DNA of 64,000 nt from JBDGYW01 sp964580055 (lineage in GTDB: Bacteria; Gemmatimonadota; Gemmatimonadetes; Gemmatimonadales; GWC2-71-9), in assembly GCA_964580055.1 (NCBI GenBank), contig CAZOJI010000005.1:78135-142134 (forward strand). The letters are read 5' to 3'. Position 1 is the first letter of the stretch. Each line of letters starts with the position of its first letter. Under the pieces are notes generated by a model, which did not search any database, had not been told where the DNA came from, and saw only the letters and a program-made list of their open reading frames with translations. A program made the translations under genes and the position numbers. Positions 18,596 to 26,972 of this stretch are shown here, one piece after another.

Positions 18596-19114
18596 TCACT
18601 TGTGACATGTCCAACAGTCAATTGAAGCACCGTTGGCACGGTGGCAGTTCACGCACATACCCATCCCGAGCGAGCGGACCTGACGGACGGGTAGTTGCAC
18701 CGTCACATCTCCATGGCACTTAGCGCAGTCTACTTCGGCGCGGATGTGACGTTTGTGGGTGAAGTACACATGCCAAGGCATCTCGTGTATCTTCACCCAG
18801 GCAACCGTTTCTCCAGTTTCGTGTATCCTGGTGAGCGTCTGAATCTCCGGGCTGTCCGTCGCGACGTTTGCGTGGCACACCATACACACGTCGGTGCTGG
18901 GAATACCCGCATGGCGCGACACCTCCACGTGCTGGTGACAGTGACTGCAGACCAGCGAGAGATCGCCGGCGTGGATCTGGTGGCTAAACGCAATCGACTG
19001 TGCCGGTCCGACTCCGTCATCTCCCCTCAGCGCGAGAATCACGGCAAGCAACAGCGCGGCCGCGGCCACATAACCGATCAAGACGGCATACGGCACGGCC
19101 CGCAGCAACTTCAT
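18596..19114 (-). CDS. actA: Alternative complex III pentaheme cytochrome c ActA
   Basis: A 172-residue cytochrome with one N-terminal membrane anchor (about residues 9-29) and five CXXCH heme sites: CSHCH, CMVCH, CAKCH, CVNCH and CWTCH. Five hemes and one anchor match ActA. Extra histidines (for example FSHQIH and THKRHI) are probable distal ligands. It overlaps the upstream membrane-cytochrome fusion gene by 4 bases and precedes actB. Confidence 0.94.
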   Translation of the reverse strand: MKLLRAVPYAVLIGYVAAAALLLAVILALRGDDGVGPAQSIAFSHQIHAGDLSLVCSHCHQHVEVSRHAGIPSTDVCMVCHANVATDSPEIQTLTRIHETGETVAWVKIHEMPWHVYFTHKRHIRAEVDCAKCHGDVTVQLPVRQVRSLGMGMCVNCHRANGASIDCWTCHK

Positions 19115-20463
19115 CTCCCCACTCCTGCCAATGAGCTCGAAGCCGCCGCGGAAGATGTTGGAGCGGAACCTGTCTCTCCAGCTTCTCCTCCCTCCTCCAC
19201 ACCGCCACCCACCGGTTCCCCGGTGAACCTCGTCAACAAATACTCGGCCACCGCACGCGCCTCGACCCTGCGCAGGCCCTGGTTGGGCATGGCGGGATAG
19301 TCGGTGTTCACCCTGACGGGCTGGTATATAAACTGAGCCAACCCTTCCAGATCGTCCACGTACTTCCCCAACACCGCGTTATAGGACGGGCCCACTATCT
19401 CGCGGTCAAATGCGTGGCACGAGGAACAGACCCGATTGAACAGTTGCTCGCCAGCGTCTTCCGGGAGCTCCGCCGCCGCGGCATAGAGCTCCTCGCGATC
19501 CGCCACCAACTCGGCGCGGCTCTCTTCCACACGCCTGGACACCGCAAGGTCGTGCTCCTGATTCCCAACGGAGATCTGGCTCTGCTGCCGGCCGGCGAAC
19601 AGCCACACGAACACCAGCGATAGGGCAAAAGCAGGCCAACTGTACCGGGTATGCCGTCCGGCCACCATGCCGATTACCAGAATCCCCAGTACGAGGAACA
19701 CCACCAGCATCCAGAAGGGCAGTGAGAATACGTCGGGACGCAGAGTGAAGAACGGGGCGATAGCGAAGTCCAGAACCAGCAGCGCGGGCACCGGGAGCAG
19801 GCCAAGTACGAGCAATATGTAGGCCAGAGTCCTGACCTCAGAGCGCTCATGGCTCGGGGTCAGCAGCTTTCGCTCGGACCAATGGAAGAACGCGACTAGC
19901 AGGCTCGACCCAGTGAACAGGAATGCTCCGGCCAGAAAGATGTTGAGATGGACCAAGGGTTGGTACGAGTGAAAGAAGGGGAGCGGAAGCTCAACCAGCT
20001 CCCACCTCTCGGGCACGGCGATCAAAGATACGGTCGCGATGAAGTGGTACAGCCCGCCCAGTGAAGCGAGCAGGCCCACCGCGCCGAAAACTGGATTCAG
20101 CGTCCGCCTGTAGAGCAGCAGCAACGCCAGACCCACGACCACCAGTCCGAGGATCCGGCTCATATAGGCCGCAATCTCTATGGGTTGCTCGTAGAGATAC
20201 TGGCTGTAGAGGAACACCATCGAAACGATGGGGAGCAGGCCAAACACCAGCCAGGCTCCCGGCACGCCCAACCCCAGGTCGATGAGATCCTGCGACTGGG
20301 CGCGCGACCGGCCCAAGACCCGAAAAGCGACAGAGACTCCGGCGGAGACGATCACCAACCCCATGAACGGCAGGAAGAACGCCTTCATGAGCAGTATCAA
20401 CGGCTTGATCAATGGCCATTGCTCGGCAGTGGGGAGATCGATCAGCGTCTCTATCAATCCCAT
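19111..20463 (-). CDS. Polytopic membrane protein fused to a monoheme cytochrome c (ACIII-associated)
   Basis: A 450-residue protein with about 9-10 membrane helices (residues ~15-310) followed by a short coiled segment and a cytochrome c domain. The heme site is CSSCH (346-350) and the likely distal ligand is Met392 in YPAMPNQGL. It occupies the position directly before actA, and no separate monoheme actE gene is present in the window, so it may supply the ActE-type heme in a membrane-anchored form. The C-terminal ~45 residues are a Gly/Glu/Ser-rich tail. Its function as an ACIII electron exit is an inference from position and heme content. Confidence 0.8.
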   Translation of the reverse strand: MGLIETLIDLPTAEQWPLIKPLILLMKAFFLPFMGLVIVSAGVSVAFRVLGRSRAQSQDLIDLGLGVPGAWLVFGLLPIVSMVFLYSQYLYEQPIEIAAYMSRILGLVVVGLALLLLYRRTLNPVFGAVGLLASLGGLYHFIATVSLIAVPERWELVELPLPFFHSYQPLVHLNIFLAGAFLFTGSSLLVAFFHWSERKLLTPSHERSEVRTLAYILLVLGLLPVPALLVLDFAIAPFFTLRPDVFSLPFWMLVVFLVLGILVIGMVAGRHTRYSWPAFALSLVFVWLFAGRQQSQISVGNQEHDLAVSRRVEESRAELVADREELYAAAAELPEDAGEQLFNRVCSSCHAFDREIVGPSYNAVLGKYVDDLEGLAQFIYQPVRVNTDYPAMPNQGLRRVEARAVAEYLLTRFTGEPVGGGVEEGGEAGETGSAPTSSAAASSSLAGVGR

Positions 20464-20536
20464 AAGCGGACCATGTCAGCAAGCCGTTTCGAGAGCACGC
20501 CGGAACTGGTGCCGGCTCCTTTTACCGAATCGGACC

Positions 20537-21406
20537 TCAAAGCCCGCTCTCCACGATCAGGAGGATCATCGTGATGAGCACGAAAGCGTTGACACCAGCG
20601 AAGCTCACACGGTATCTAACGGCGTCGATCACCGACTGCCTCACAGCGCCCAAGAGAACTCCATAAAGGACCACCGCTGCCAGGCACACCACCAGATATA
20701 GAGAAACCGTGTTCAACAGTCCAAACATGGGCAGCGACAGAGTCGCGATGGCCGTGCAACCTATCCACATCAGGCCCACGCGATACAGGCGGTCTCCTCC
20801 CATCCGGGCAACGGGCGAGGGATAGCCGGCGGTCTCATAGTCGGATGGGTAGTTGAGGTTGAGCAGCCAGAAGTGCGGCACCTGCCAAAGGAAGAAAACG
20901 GTTGCCAGCGCCAGAAAGGTGGGTGACAACGGCGATCCGCCTCCCGTCACCCATCCGATGGCCGGCCCGAGCACACCAATGATCGCGCCGGGCACTGCGG
21001 CGAACGCGGTTCGGCGTTTCATCCAGGTGTAGGCTCCGTTGTAGAGCAGAACCGCACCCATGCCGAGCAGCGCTGCCAGGGGGCCACAACCGACCCAGAG
21101 AACGGGAAGCGCCGTGCCTATCAACAGAGCCGAGAGCCCGAGCGCAAATTTCGGCGAGACACGGCCGGTCGGAATCGGCCTGGCACGCGTGCGCGTCATA
21201 CGCGCATCCAGACCGCGTTCCTGGTATTGGTTGAGTGTGGAGCAACCGGCGGCGAGCAGCAAGCAGCCGAGTGACGGAAGGAAAACATTCCAAGACAACC
21301 GGTAGACCACTGCCGCATAACCGGTGGCAGCCGAAAGCGCCACAAAAAGGCTCAGGCGTATCCGGGTCAGCTCAGCAAAGAACTCGAACTGTCGCCGGCG
21401 CGTCAC
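20537..21406 (-). CDS. ctaB: Protoheme IX farnesyltransferase
   Basis: A 289-residue UbiA-superfamily prenyltransferase that farnesylates heme b to make heme o for the oxidase. The signature is NQYQERGLDARMTRTRARP (residues 59-77). The first Asp of the usual NxxxDxxxD is Glu63 here, while Asp67 is kept. The second region has FFLWQVPHFWLL and a YPSDYETAGYP segment. About 8-9 membrane helices are visible. It overlaps coxB by 4 bases. A heme A synthase (CtaA) is not seen in the window. Confidence 0.92.
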   Translation of the reverse strand: MTRRRQFEFFAELTRIRLSLFVALSAATGYAAVVYRLSWNVFLPSLGCLLLAAGCSTLNQYQERGLDARMTRTRARPIPTGRVSPKFALGLSALLIGTALPVLWVGCGPLAALLGMGAVLLYNGAYTWMKRRTAFAAVPGAIIGVLGPAIGWVTGGGSPLSPTFLALATVFFLWQVPHFWLLNLNYPSDYETAGYPSPVARMGGDRLYRVGLMWIGCTAIATLSLPMFGLLNTVSLYLVVCLAAVVLYGVLLGAVRQSVIDAVRYRVSFAGVNAFVLITMILLIVESGL

Positions 21407-22455
21407 CGGGTTCCCTCCAGTGTTGCAGTTCTGTGACCCGAAACCTCTGCACCGGTCGACGCCGTCTCTTCTTCACCCGCGGCACCGTTCACATCTTCAG
21501 CACCGCCTGCAGCCTCTTCCTCCCCACCCATTTCTTCATTCTCCTCATCAGCGGCTAGGCCCTTTATGTACTCCACGATGCTCTCCACCTCCTCGTCCGT
21601 CAGATTCACCGGCGGAGGCATGCTCGGCGGATAGTCGACCACCTGTTCCACGTGCGGTTCGGTTATGGCCCGGCGCAGGTATTCTTCATCGGCGACAATA
21701 TCACGGCGGGCGCCGTCCCGCATCACAGTGCGCGTAGAACTGTACAAGCCTTTGAAGGTAGGGCCGACACTAGCAGTGCCGTCGAGGGTGTGGCACGCCA
21801 GGCACCCCTCTCGATCCATTGCGACCATCGCAGTCGAGCTCTGTTCCCCGGCATCATCGGACTCAAGCCACACCCGAAACTCCTCTTCGTCCATGACCAC
21901 GACCTGAGTCATCATGTACGAGTGATTCTGACCGCAGTATTCGGCGCAGAATACGTTTGCCGAGCCTATGGTGCGAGGCTTGAACCAGAGATAGTTCTCA
22001 CGTCCAGGGATCACATCTTCTTTCACCCTGAACGCTGGTATGTAGAAACTGTGATTTACGTCGGCGGAGCGCAGGACCAGCTTCACTGCCTGATGAACCG
22101 GCACGTAGAGCTTGTCGGTTTCCTTGCCGTTGGCGTAGCGGAACGACCAGTCCCACATTCGGCCCGTGACTTCAACTACAATCGCGTCCTCGGGAACATC
22201 TCGCAGCGTTTTGAAGCCCTCGAAGCCGAACCAGAACATCGGGATCACCAGGATCAGCGGCACCACGGTCCAGAGAACCTCGAGAGTCACTGACCCTTCG
22301 ATCTGTACGGCTTTGGGGTGCTTCGACCTCCTGTATTTGACCGCGAAGTAGATCATCAACGCGGTGATCAATACGAGGAAGAATACCGACACCGCCAGGA
22401 AGAAGAGAAAGATGTTGTCGATCGTTCCGGTAAACGTGGCGGAAGTCCCGTACAT
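21403..22455 (-). CDS. coxB: caa3 oxidase subunit II fused to cytochrome c
   Basis: A 350-residue subunit II. Two N-terminal membrane helices (about 14-38 and 58-78) are followed by a cupredoxin domain with the CuA ligands His135, Cys170, Cys174, His178 and Met181. A cytochrome c domain carries CLACH (218-222) with a likely Met279 ligand in YPPSMPP. The last ~50 residues are an acidic Gly/Ala/Glu tail. The fused heme domain defines a caa3-type oxidase and can receive electrons directly from ACIII. It lies 10 bases after the subunit IV gene. Confidence 0.95.
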   Translation of the reverse strand: MYGTSATFTGTIDNIFLFFLAVSVFFLVLITALMIYFAVKYRRSKHPKAVQIEGSVTLEVLWTVVPLILVIPMFWFGFEGFKTLRDVPEDAIVVEVTGRMWDWSFRYANGKETDKLYVPVHQAVKLVLRSADVNHSFYIPAFRVKEDVIPGRENYLWFKPRTIGSANVFCAEYCGQNHSYMMTQVVVMDEEEFRVWLESDDAGEQSSTAMVAMDREGCLACHTLDGTASVGPTFKGLYSSTRTVMRDGARRDIVADEEYLRRAITEPHVEQVVDYPPSMPPPVNLTDEEVESIVEYIKGLAADEENEEMGGEEEAAGGAEDVNGAAGEEETASTGAEVSGHRTATLEGTR

Positions 22456-22465
22456 TCAGATCACC

Positions 22466-22744
22466 TCAACGGAACGACACGTCGGCGAAAGTGAGAGCCA
22501 TGATCACGGCGAGAGTCAGCATGGCGACCGTGAGCGCCACCTTGAAGAGCGCCCCCTCGTACCGCAAGTGCATGAAGTAGAACAACACGAGAGCGCCCTT
22601 GATGGCTGCGATGAAGATGGCGGCGAATACACTCCATCCGCCCACCTGGAGACCGGCCACCATGATCGTGATGCCCGTGAGCACCACGAGAGCCAGCCAC
22701 ACCATGAGGTACCTGGAGTATGGGACGCGTGCGCTTTCTTCCAT
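22466..22744 (-). CDS. Cytochrome c oxidase subunit IV (caa3 type)
   Basis: A 92-residue membrane protein with three predicted helices (about 13-33, 36-58 and 66-88). It contains the AAIKGALVLFYFMHLRYE segment typical of bacterial COX4/CtaF proteins. It sits between coxC and coxB with spacers of 12 and 10 bases. It is thought to stabilise the oxidase. Confidence 0.88.
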   Translation of the reverse strand: MEESARVPYSRYLMVWLALVVLTGITIMVAGLQVGGWSVFAAIFIAAIKGALVLFYFMHLRYEGALFKVALTVAMLTLAVIMALTFADVSFR

Positions 22745-22756
22745 TCCGCCGTCTCC

Positions 22757-23518
22757 TCAGGTGATCAGGTATAGGAACGGGAACAGAAAGATCCAGATCA
22801 CATCCACGAGGTGCCAGTAGAGCCCGGCGTTCTCCAGTTTGGTCACCTCCCTCTCCAGCAGTTCCTCATCTTCGGAATACGTCAGCGTCACCTCGATTCC
22901 ATCCACGCTGTCACTTGCGGTTCCCTCCCAAAGACTGCGGCTGTCACCGGTAACAAGCGAAAGCGCGGTGTTTCCCGGTGCTGATATGCGGATCGTGCGC
23001 CGCGGCTTGCGTGAAAGCTGAACCAGCATGAAGGCCAACACACCGAGACCAATTATGACGTGGAGCGCGTGCAAACCGGTCATGCCGAAATAGAGTCCGT
23101 AAAATATGTTCTCGCCGGCGGTGCGCTGCACGAGTTCCTCGGAGCCTGGGAAGATCCCATGGCTGATCTTATCACCCCACTCGAACACCTTGACCACGAG
23201 GAACGACAGGCCGAGCGCGATAGTGGCACCCAACAAAAAGACCGCTCCCTGCCGTTGGCCGCGGACCAGCTTCGCTATGGAGAGCACCATGGTGAGGCTG
23301 CTGGTCAGCAGGATCAGCGTATTGATGGCTCCCAACAGGGTGTGGAGCGTCGTGGCGCCGTAGTGGAAGTCCTCCGGGAACTGATACCGGTATACCGCGT
23401 AGAGCAGGAAGATTCCCGCAAACAGCAATATCTCCGTGAACAGGAACAGCCACATTCCAAACCGAGAGCCCTCGGCGTCGTGATGTTCCTCGAAGTGCGG
23501 CAGGGCAACCGCAGTCAC
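22757..23518 (-). CDS. coxC: Cytochrome c oxidase subunit III with a large loop insertion
   Basis: A 253-residue five-helix subunit III. Helices lie near residues 20-43, 58-83, 90-112, 136-168 and 233-252. Family residues include FLFTEILLFAGIF, GLHALHVIIG and YWHLVDVIWIFLFP. Between helices 4 and 5 there is an unusually long hydrophilic segment (about 170-230, containing RRTIRISAPGNTALSLVTGD and an acidic DDE-rich end) where most homologues have a short loop. It overlaps coxA by 4 bases. Confidence 0.93.
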   Translation of the reverse strand: MTAVALPHFEEHHDAEGSRFGMWLFLFTEILLFAGIFLLYAVYRYQFPEDFHYGATTLHTLLGAINTLILLTSSLTMVLSIAKLVRGQRQGAVFLLGATIALGLSFLVVKVFEWGDKISHGIFPGSEELVQRTAGENIFYGLYFGMTGLHALHVIIGLGVLAFMLVQLSRKPRRTIRISAPGNTALSLVTGDSRSLWEGTASDSVDGIEVTLTYSEDEELLEREVTKLENAGLYWHLVDVIWIFLFPFLYLIT

Positions 23519-25146
23519 GGTTTGGCTCCTTCGGAACGGTAATACGGACCGGCATCGATCACGGGCAGCTCAACGAAGTTCTCGTGCGGCGGAGGCGAGG
23601 GGATCTTCCACTCGAGTGTAGTACCGCCCCAGGGATCCGCCGGAGCGGGCTCGCCTTTGCGCATGGCCTTGAATACGGTGTGCGCGAGTATCAACAGCCC
23701 CGCGATCAGGATCCACGAGCCAACCGTTGCAATGACATGCCCCGTCGTGAACTCTGGCACATAGTCATAGTAGCGCCGCGGCATACCATACCAGCCCAGC
23801 ACGAGCATGGTGAAGTAGAGCAGGTTGAAGCCAACGAACATCAATCCGAATGAGACATAGCACGGTTTGGCGGGGATCAAACGGCCGAACATCTTCGGGA
23901 ACCAGTACAACACGGCTGCAAACAGACCAAACCCGGTTCCGCCGAACATCACGTAGTGGAAATGTCCAACGATGAAGTAGGTGTCGTGCACATGGATGTT
24001 GATCGCCAGGGCGGACTGCATGATTCCGGTCAGACCGCCGATCGAGAACAGGAACACGAAACCGAAAACGAACAGCAGCGGCGGCTCCATCTGTATGGAG
24101 CCCTTGTAGAGCGTGGCCAACCAGTTGAAAACCTTTATAGCGCTGGGGATCGCCACCAGGAACGTCAGCAGCGAGAAGATCCACCGCGAGGTGTCACCCA
24201 TACCGCTGGTGAACATATGGTGTCCCCACACCAGGTAGCCGAAGAAGGCGATCGCCAGGCTGGACATCGCAATCGCCTTGTAGCCGAAAATCGTCTTGCG
24301 TGCGAAGGTCGGGATCACCTCGGATACGACGCCCATCGCCGGCAGGATCATTATGTAGACGGCCGGGTGCGAGTAGATCCAGAACAGGTGTTGGTAGAGA
24401 ATCGGATCGCCGCCGCGCGCCGGGTCGAAAAGTCCCAGGTTGAACATCCGCTCCAGCATGACCAGCAGAAGCGTCAGGGCCAGCACAGGCGTGGCCAGCA
24501 GTTGGATCCACGCGGTTGCGTAAAGGGCCCAAACGTTCAAGGGGATGCGGAACCAGGACATTCCCTTGGCCCGCATGCGGTGAACCGTTGTCACAAAGTT
24601 CAAGCCCGTGAGAATCGACGAAAAACCCAACACGAACGCCGCAAAGACGGCGAGCGTCACATTGGTGCCGGTCCGCACGCTGTAAGGCACGTAGAACGTC
24701 CATCCCGTATCCGGCGGCCCACCACCGGTAAAGAGCGCCGTAACCGCCAGCAATGCGCCGGCAACGTAGCAGTACCACGACAGTAGATTCAGGCGCGGGA
24801 AGAAGACGTCACGTGCTCCAATCTGAATCGGCAGGAAGAAGTTGCCGAAAATGGCGGGTATTCCCGGGATGATGAACAGGAATATCATGATCACCCCGTG
24901 AAGGGTGAACAGGGCGTTGTACGTGTCGGCCTCGACGATCGTCTTGCCGGGGGCTATGAGCTCGAGGCGCATCGTGAAGCCGAGTGCCACCCCGACGGCG
25001 AAGAAGCTCAGGATGGTTACCAGATACAATACGCCGATGCGCTTGTGGTCGATCGTGAATATCCACGATTTGAGCCACGGCCAGAGTCCGGCACCCTTGC
25101 CGGCATCCAAGTAGCTCACACCGGTGCCTCCTGCCTCAGAAGACAT
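23515..25146 (-). CDS. coxA: Cytochrome c oxidase subunit I (A2-type)
   Basis: A 543-residue catalytic subunit of the caa3 oxidase. Heme and copper ligands are visible: His83 and His397 for the low-spin heme, His260, His309 and His310 for CuB, and His395 for the high-spin heme. Tyr264 is in the cross-link position. The segment IYSHPAVYIMILP (residues 257-269) has Tyr-Ser instead of the Gly-His-Pro-Glu glutamate, which is the hallmark of A2-type oxidases. It is the second gene of the block, 15 bases after sco. Confidence 0.96.
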   Translation of the reverse strand: MSSEAGGTGVSYLDAGKGAGLWPWLKSWIFTIDHKRIGVLYLVTILSFFAVGVALGFTMRLELIAPGKTIVEADTYNALFTLHGVIMIFLFIIPGIPAIFGNFFLPIQIGARDVFFPRLNLLSWYCYVAGALLAVTALFTGGGPPDTGWTFYVPYSVRTGTNVTLAVFAAFVLGFSSILTGLNFVTTVHRMRAKGMSWFRIPLNVWALYATAWIQLLATPVLALTLLLVMLERMFNLGLFDPARGGDPILYQHLFWIYSHPAVYIMILPAMGVVSEVIPTFARKTIFGYKAIAMSSLAIAFFGYLVWGHHMFTSGMGDTSRWIFSLLTFLVAIPSAIKVFNWLATLYKGSIQMEPPLLFVFGFVFLFSIGGLTGIMQSALAINIHVHDTYFIVGHFHYVMFGGTGFGLFAAVLYWFPKMFGRLIPAKPCYVSFGLMFVGFNLLYFTMLVLGWYGMPRRYYDYVPEFTTGHVIATVGSWILIAGLLILAHTVFKAMRKGEPAPADPWGGTTLEWKIPSPPPHENFVELPVIDAGPYYRSEGAKP

Positions 25147-25161
25147 TCTCTACCATCTTTA

Positions 25162-25965
25162 TCATGCTTCCTGTGTATTGCGGCTTCTGCGTCCGGAGAT
25201 CACCAGCCATGCAATGAAGACCACGGCAAACAGCAGGATTAGTGAACCGGTAACTTTGAGGAGGTTGAAGACGTAAGTCTGGCCCTCGGGATCATAACTG
25301 AAGCAGTATGCCAAGACGCGGTTGATAGTGGGTCCAACTCTGCCCTCGGCGGCCTCAACGAGTGCCATCTTCAGATCGAACGGCAGGAAAGTGATTCCGT
25401 ACAGGTAGCGCGCCACGGTACCGTTTGCGGAGAGAATGGTCAGCGCACCGGCGTGGTTGTACTGGTCGGTTCCTACCTTGGCGTATCGGAACCCAACGGC
25501 GTCCGTCAGCGTCGCCGCGGTGGCGGAGTCCGCAGTGGTGAAGGCCCAATCGGCTCCGGGCCACTCGCCGTGATACATCCGTTGCAGGTGCGCCATTGAG
25601 TGCTGAGCGTCCTCGGGACCCTCCTCGGGACTGAACGAGACCGTGAGGATCCTGTAATCCTCTCCGATCTCGAGGCTCATCTTGCCGATGACGTCAGCGA
25701 GGCCCATCAGAAGCGGAGAACAGATATCGGGGCAGCGGTAGTAGACGAGGGCCAGGACCGTGGGGCGATCTATGTAGTCGCCCAAGCGGATCGGCGCGCC
25801 CTCATGATCGTATACCGTGAGGTTCAACGGAATCGTTTCGCCGAGTTTCTCGTCGATGCCCACTTCCATGGCACCCGACTGACCGACGGTTCCAGTCGGC
25901 GCCGCGAACAGCACGAAACCCAGGACGGCGGCTGCACTGGCGAGCGCACTTCTCCATGTTTTCAT
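25162..25965 (-). CDS. SCO1/SenC copper chaperone
   Basis: A 267-residue Sco protein that loads copper into the CuA site of subunit II. It has an N-terminal signal (residues 1-29), a thioredoxin fold with the copper site Cys78-Pro-Asp-Ile-Cys82 and His171 in YNHAG, and a C-terminal membrane helix (about 235-257). It is the first gene of the respiratory block. A run of 11 G lies on the + strand at 25988-25998, just upstream of its start. Confidence 0.93.
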   Translation of the reverse strand: MKTWRSALASAAAVLGFVLFAAPTGTVGQSGAMEVGIDEKLGETIPLNLTVYDHEGAPIRLGDYIDRPTVLALVYYRCPDICSPLLMGLADVIGKMSLEIGEDYRILTVSFSPEEGPEDAQHSMAHLQRMYHGEWPGADWAFTTADSATAATLTDAVGFRYAKVGTDQYNHAGALTILSANGTVARYLYGITFLPFDLKMALVEAAEGRVGPTINRVLAYCFSYDPEGQTYVFNLLKVTGSLILLFAVVFIAWLVISGRRSRNTQEA

Positions 25966-26088
25966 AAAAAGCTTCAGCTCCTCTCGCGGGGGGGGGGGCG
26001 TCGAGAATCACTGGCTTGGAAATGGAATACGAAAAAGTGTGCGTGTCAAATCACTCAAATTGGACGGCCATACCGAATTCGACGACAA

Positions 26089-26520
26089 TCAATCGGGGAA
26101 AACGGTAGTCTGTCGGACCAACACATATCTGCGTTGCGGCCAGATTGATCGTCTTACGGCGAGCATATCACGCTTCGCTTCCTGAGCTCTCTGAAGCGTG
26201 ACGCTCTGTGGCCTCTCGATGATTTCCACCTCCAGCGCCTCGAGCCGCTCGCCCATTTCCTCGAGGACAGGGAAATAGCGGTCTATAACGGCGTCTATGA
26301 TGGTGTAAGCCAGATAGTCCGCGCCGTAGGTCTTGAAAAGTCCGCGCTTGCCACGGATTCGGTCGCGGATCTCCGCGACATTTACATCGGGCTTCTCGAT
26401 TAACTCTTCGGCTCCATAGGCGGTGATTCCGATTCTCGGTTTCGCGGCCTCGGGATCAACCGCAAGCCCCCCGGACAGGGTTCCGGGCGGAACCGGCGAA
26501 AGCGGCTTTCTGCGGTGCAA
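26089..26520 (-). pseudogene. Decayed CorA-type magnesium transporter remnant
   Basis: A 143-codon frame that keeps only scattered parts of a CorA protein. The N-terminal PRIGITAYGAEELIEK fits the CorA start. It is joined directly to the mid-protein helix region (IRDRIRGKRGLF, GADYLAYTIIDAVIDRYF, PVLEEMGERLEALE and RSIWPQRR), so roughly 100 residues of the cytoplasmic domain seem deleted. The frame then ends in an unrelated VLVRQTTVFPD, with no membrane helices and no GMN motif before the sco gene. It cannot be a working channel. Confidence 0.75.
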
Positions 26521-26585
26521 GCCGGGAACCTTGATGATGTGACGTATGGAGCCTCCTTGTCGCCGGTAGTTCAGGTCCCGAAACC

Positions 26586-26945
26586 TTAACGCGCGACGGT
26601 CGGCTGACCAAGGCGTTCCATGGCGTTAACGGCCGGCTCGTCGAAGTGCACGCCGAGCTGCGGGAACGCGATGGTGATCCCGGCATCCTTGAACGCAACC
26701 CAGATGGCCTGCCGCTGATCCGACTGATACACTCACTGCGCCCAGAGGTCTCCCACCGACAAGTACACGCGGAAGTCGACGGACGAGATTCCAAACTCTT
26801 GGAGCAATACCTGCGGGGCGGGCTCCTGCAAGCGCCAGGGCGCGCACGGTCCTCTGCCGAAGGCCGTGCGCTTGGCGTTGCTTCTCTTGGCAACGCGTTC
26901 CCGATGCCCGTTTGCAGTGGCCATCCCTGAGCTTTCGACTTCCAC
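26586..26945 (-). pseudogene. Decayed MscS-family channel C-terminal remnant
   Basis: Only the cytoplasmic end of a small-conductance mechanosensitive channel remains. The frame at 26733-26945 contains PAPQVLLQEFGISSVDFRVY, a classic MscS beta-domain segment, and ends at an in-frame TGA (26733-26735). The same frame continues after that stop as SDQRQAIWVAFKDAGITIA, then FPQLGVHFDEPAVNA, and stops at 26586, which matches the MscS C-terminus (AGIxIPFPQ). The membrane helices are missing upstream, where groEL ends. It is both truncated and interrupted. Confidence 0.75.
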
Positions 26946-26972
26946 TTCCGGCCGGTTGTTTCACCGGTCGTT

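Noticed and set aside
25988..25998. Run of 11 G before sco
   Set aside because: Could be a phase-variable tract, but it is upstream of the start in no clear promoter spacer, and may be a sequencing effect. Not enough to claim regulation.
26000..26060. TTGACA-like box upstream of sco as operon promoter
   Set aside because: TTGACA is present on the minus strand near 26044-26049, but no -10 box occurs at a 16-18 base spacing (only TATTCC at 14).
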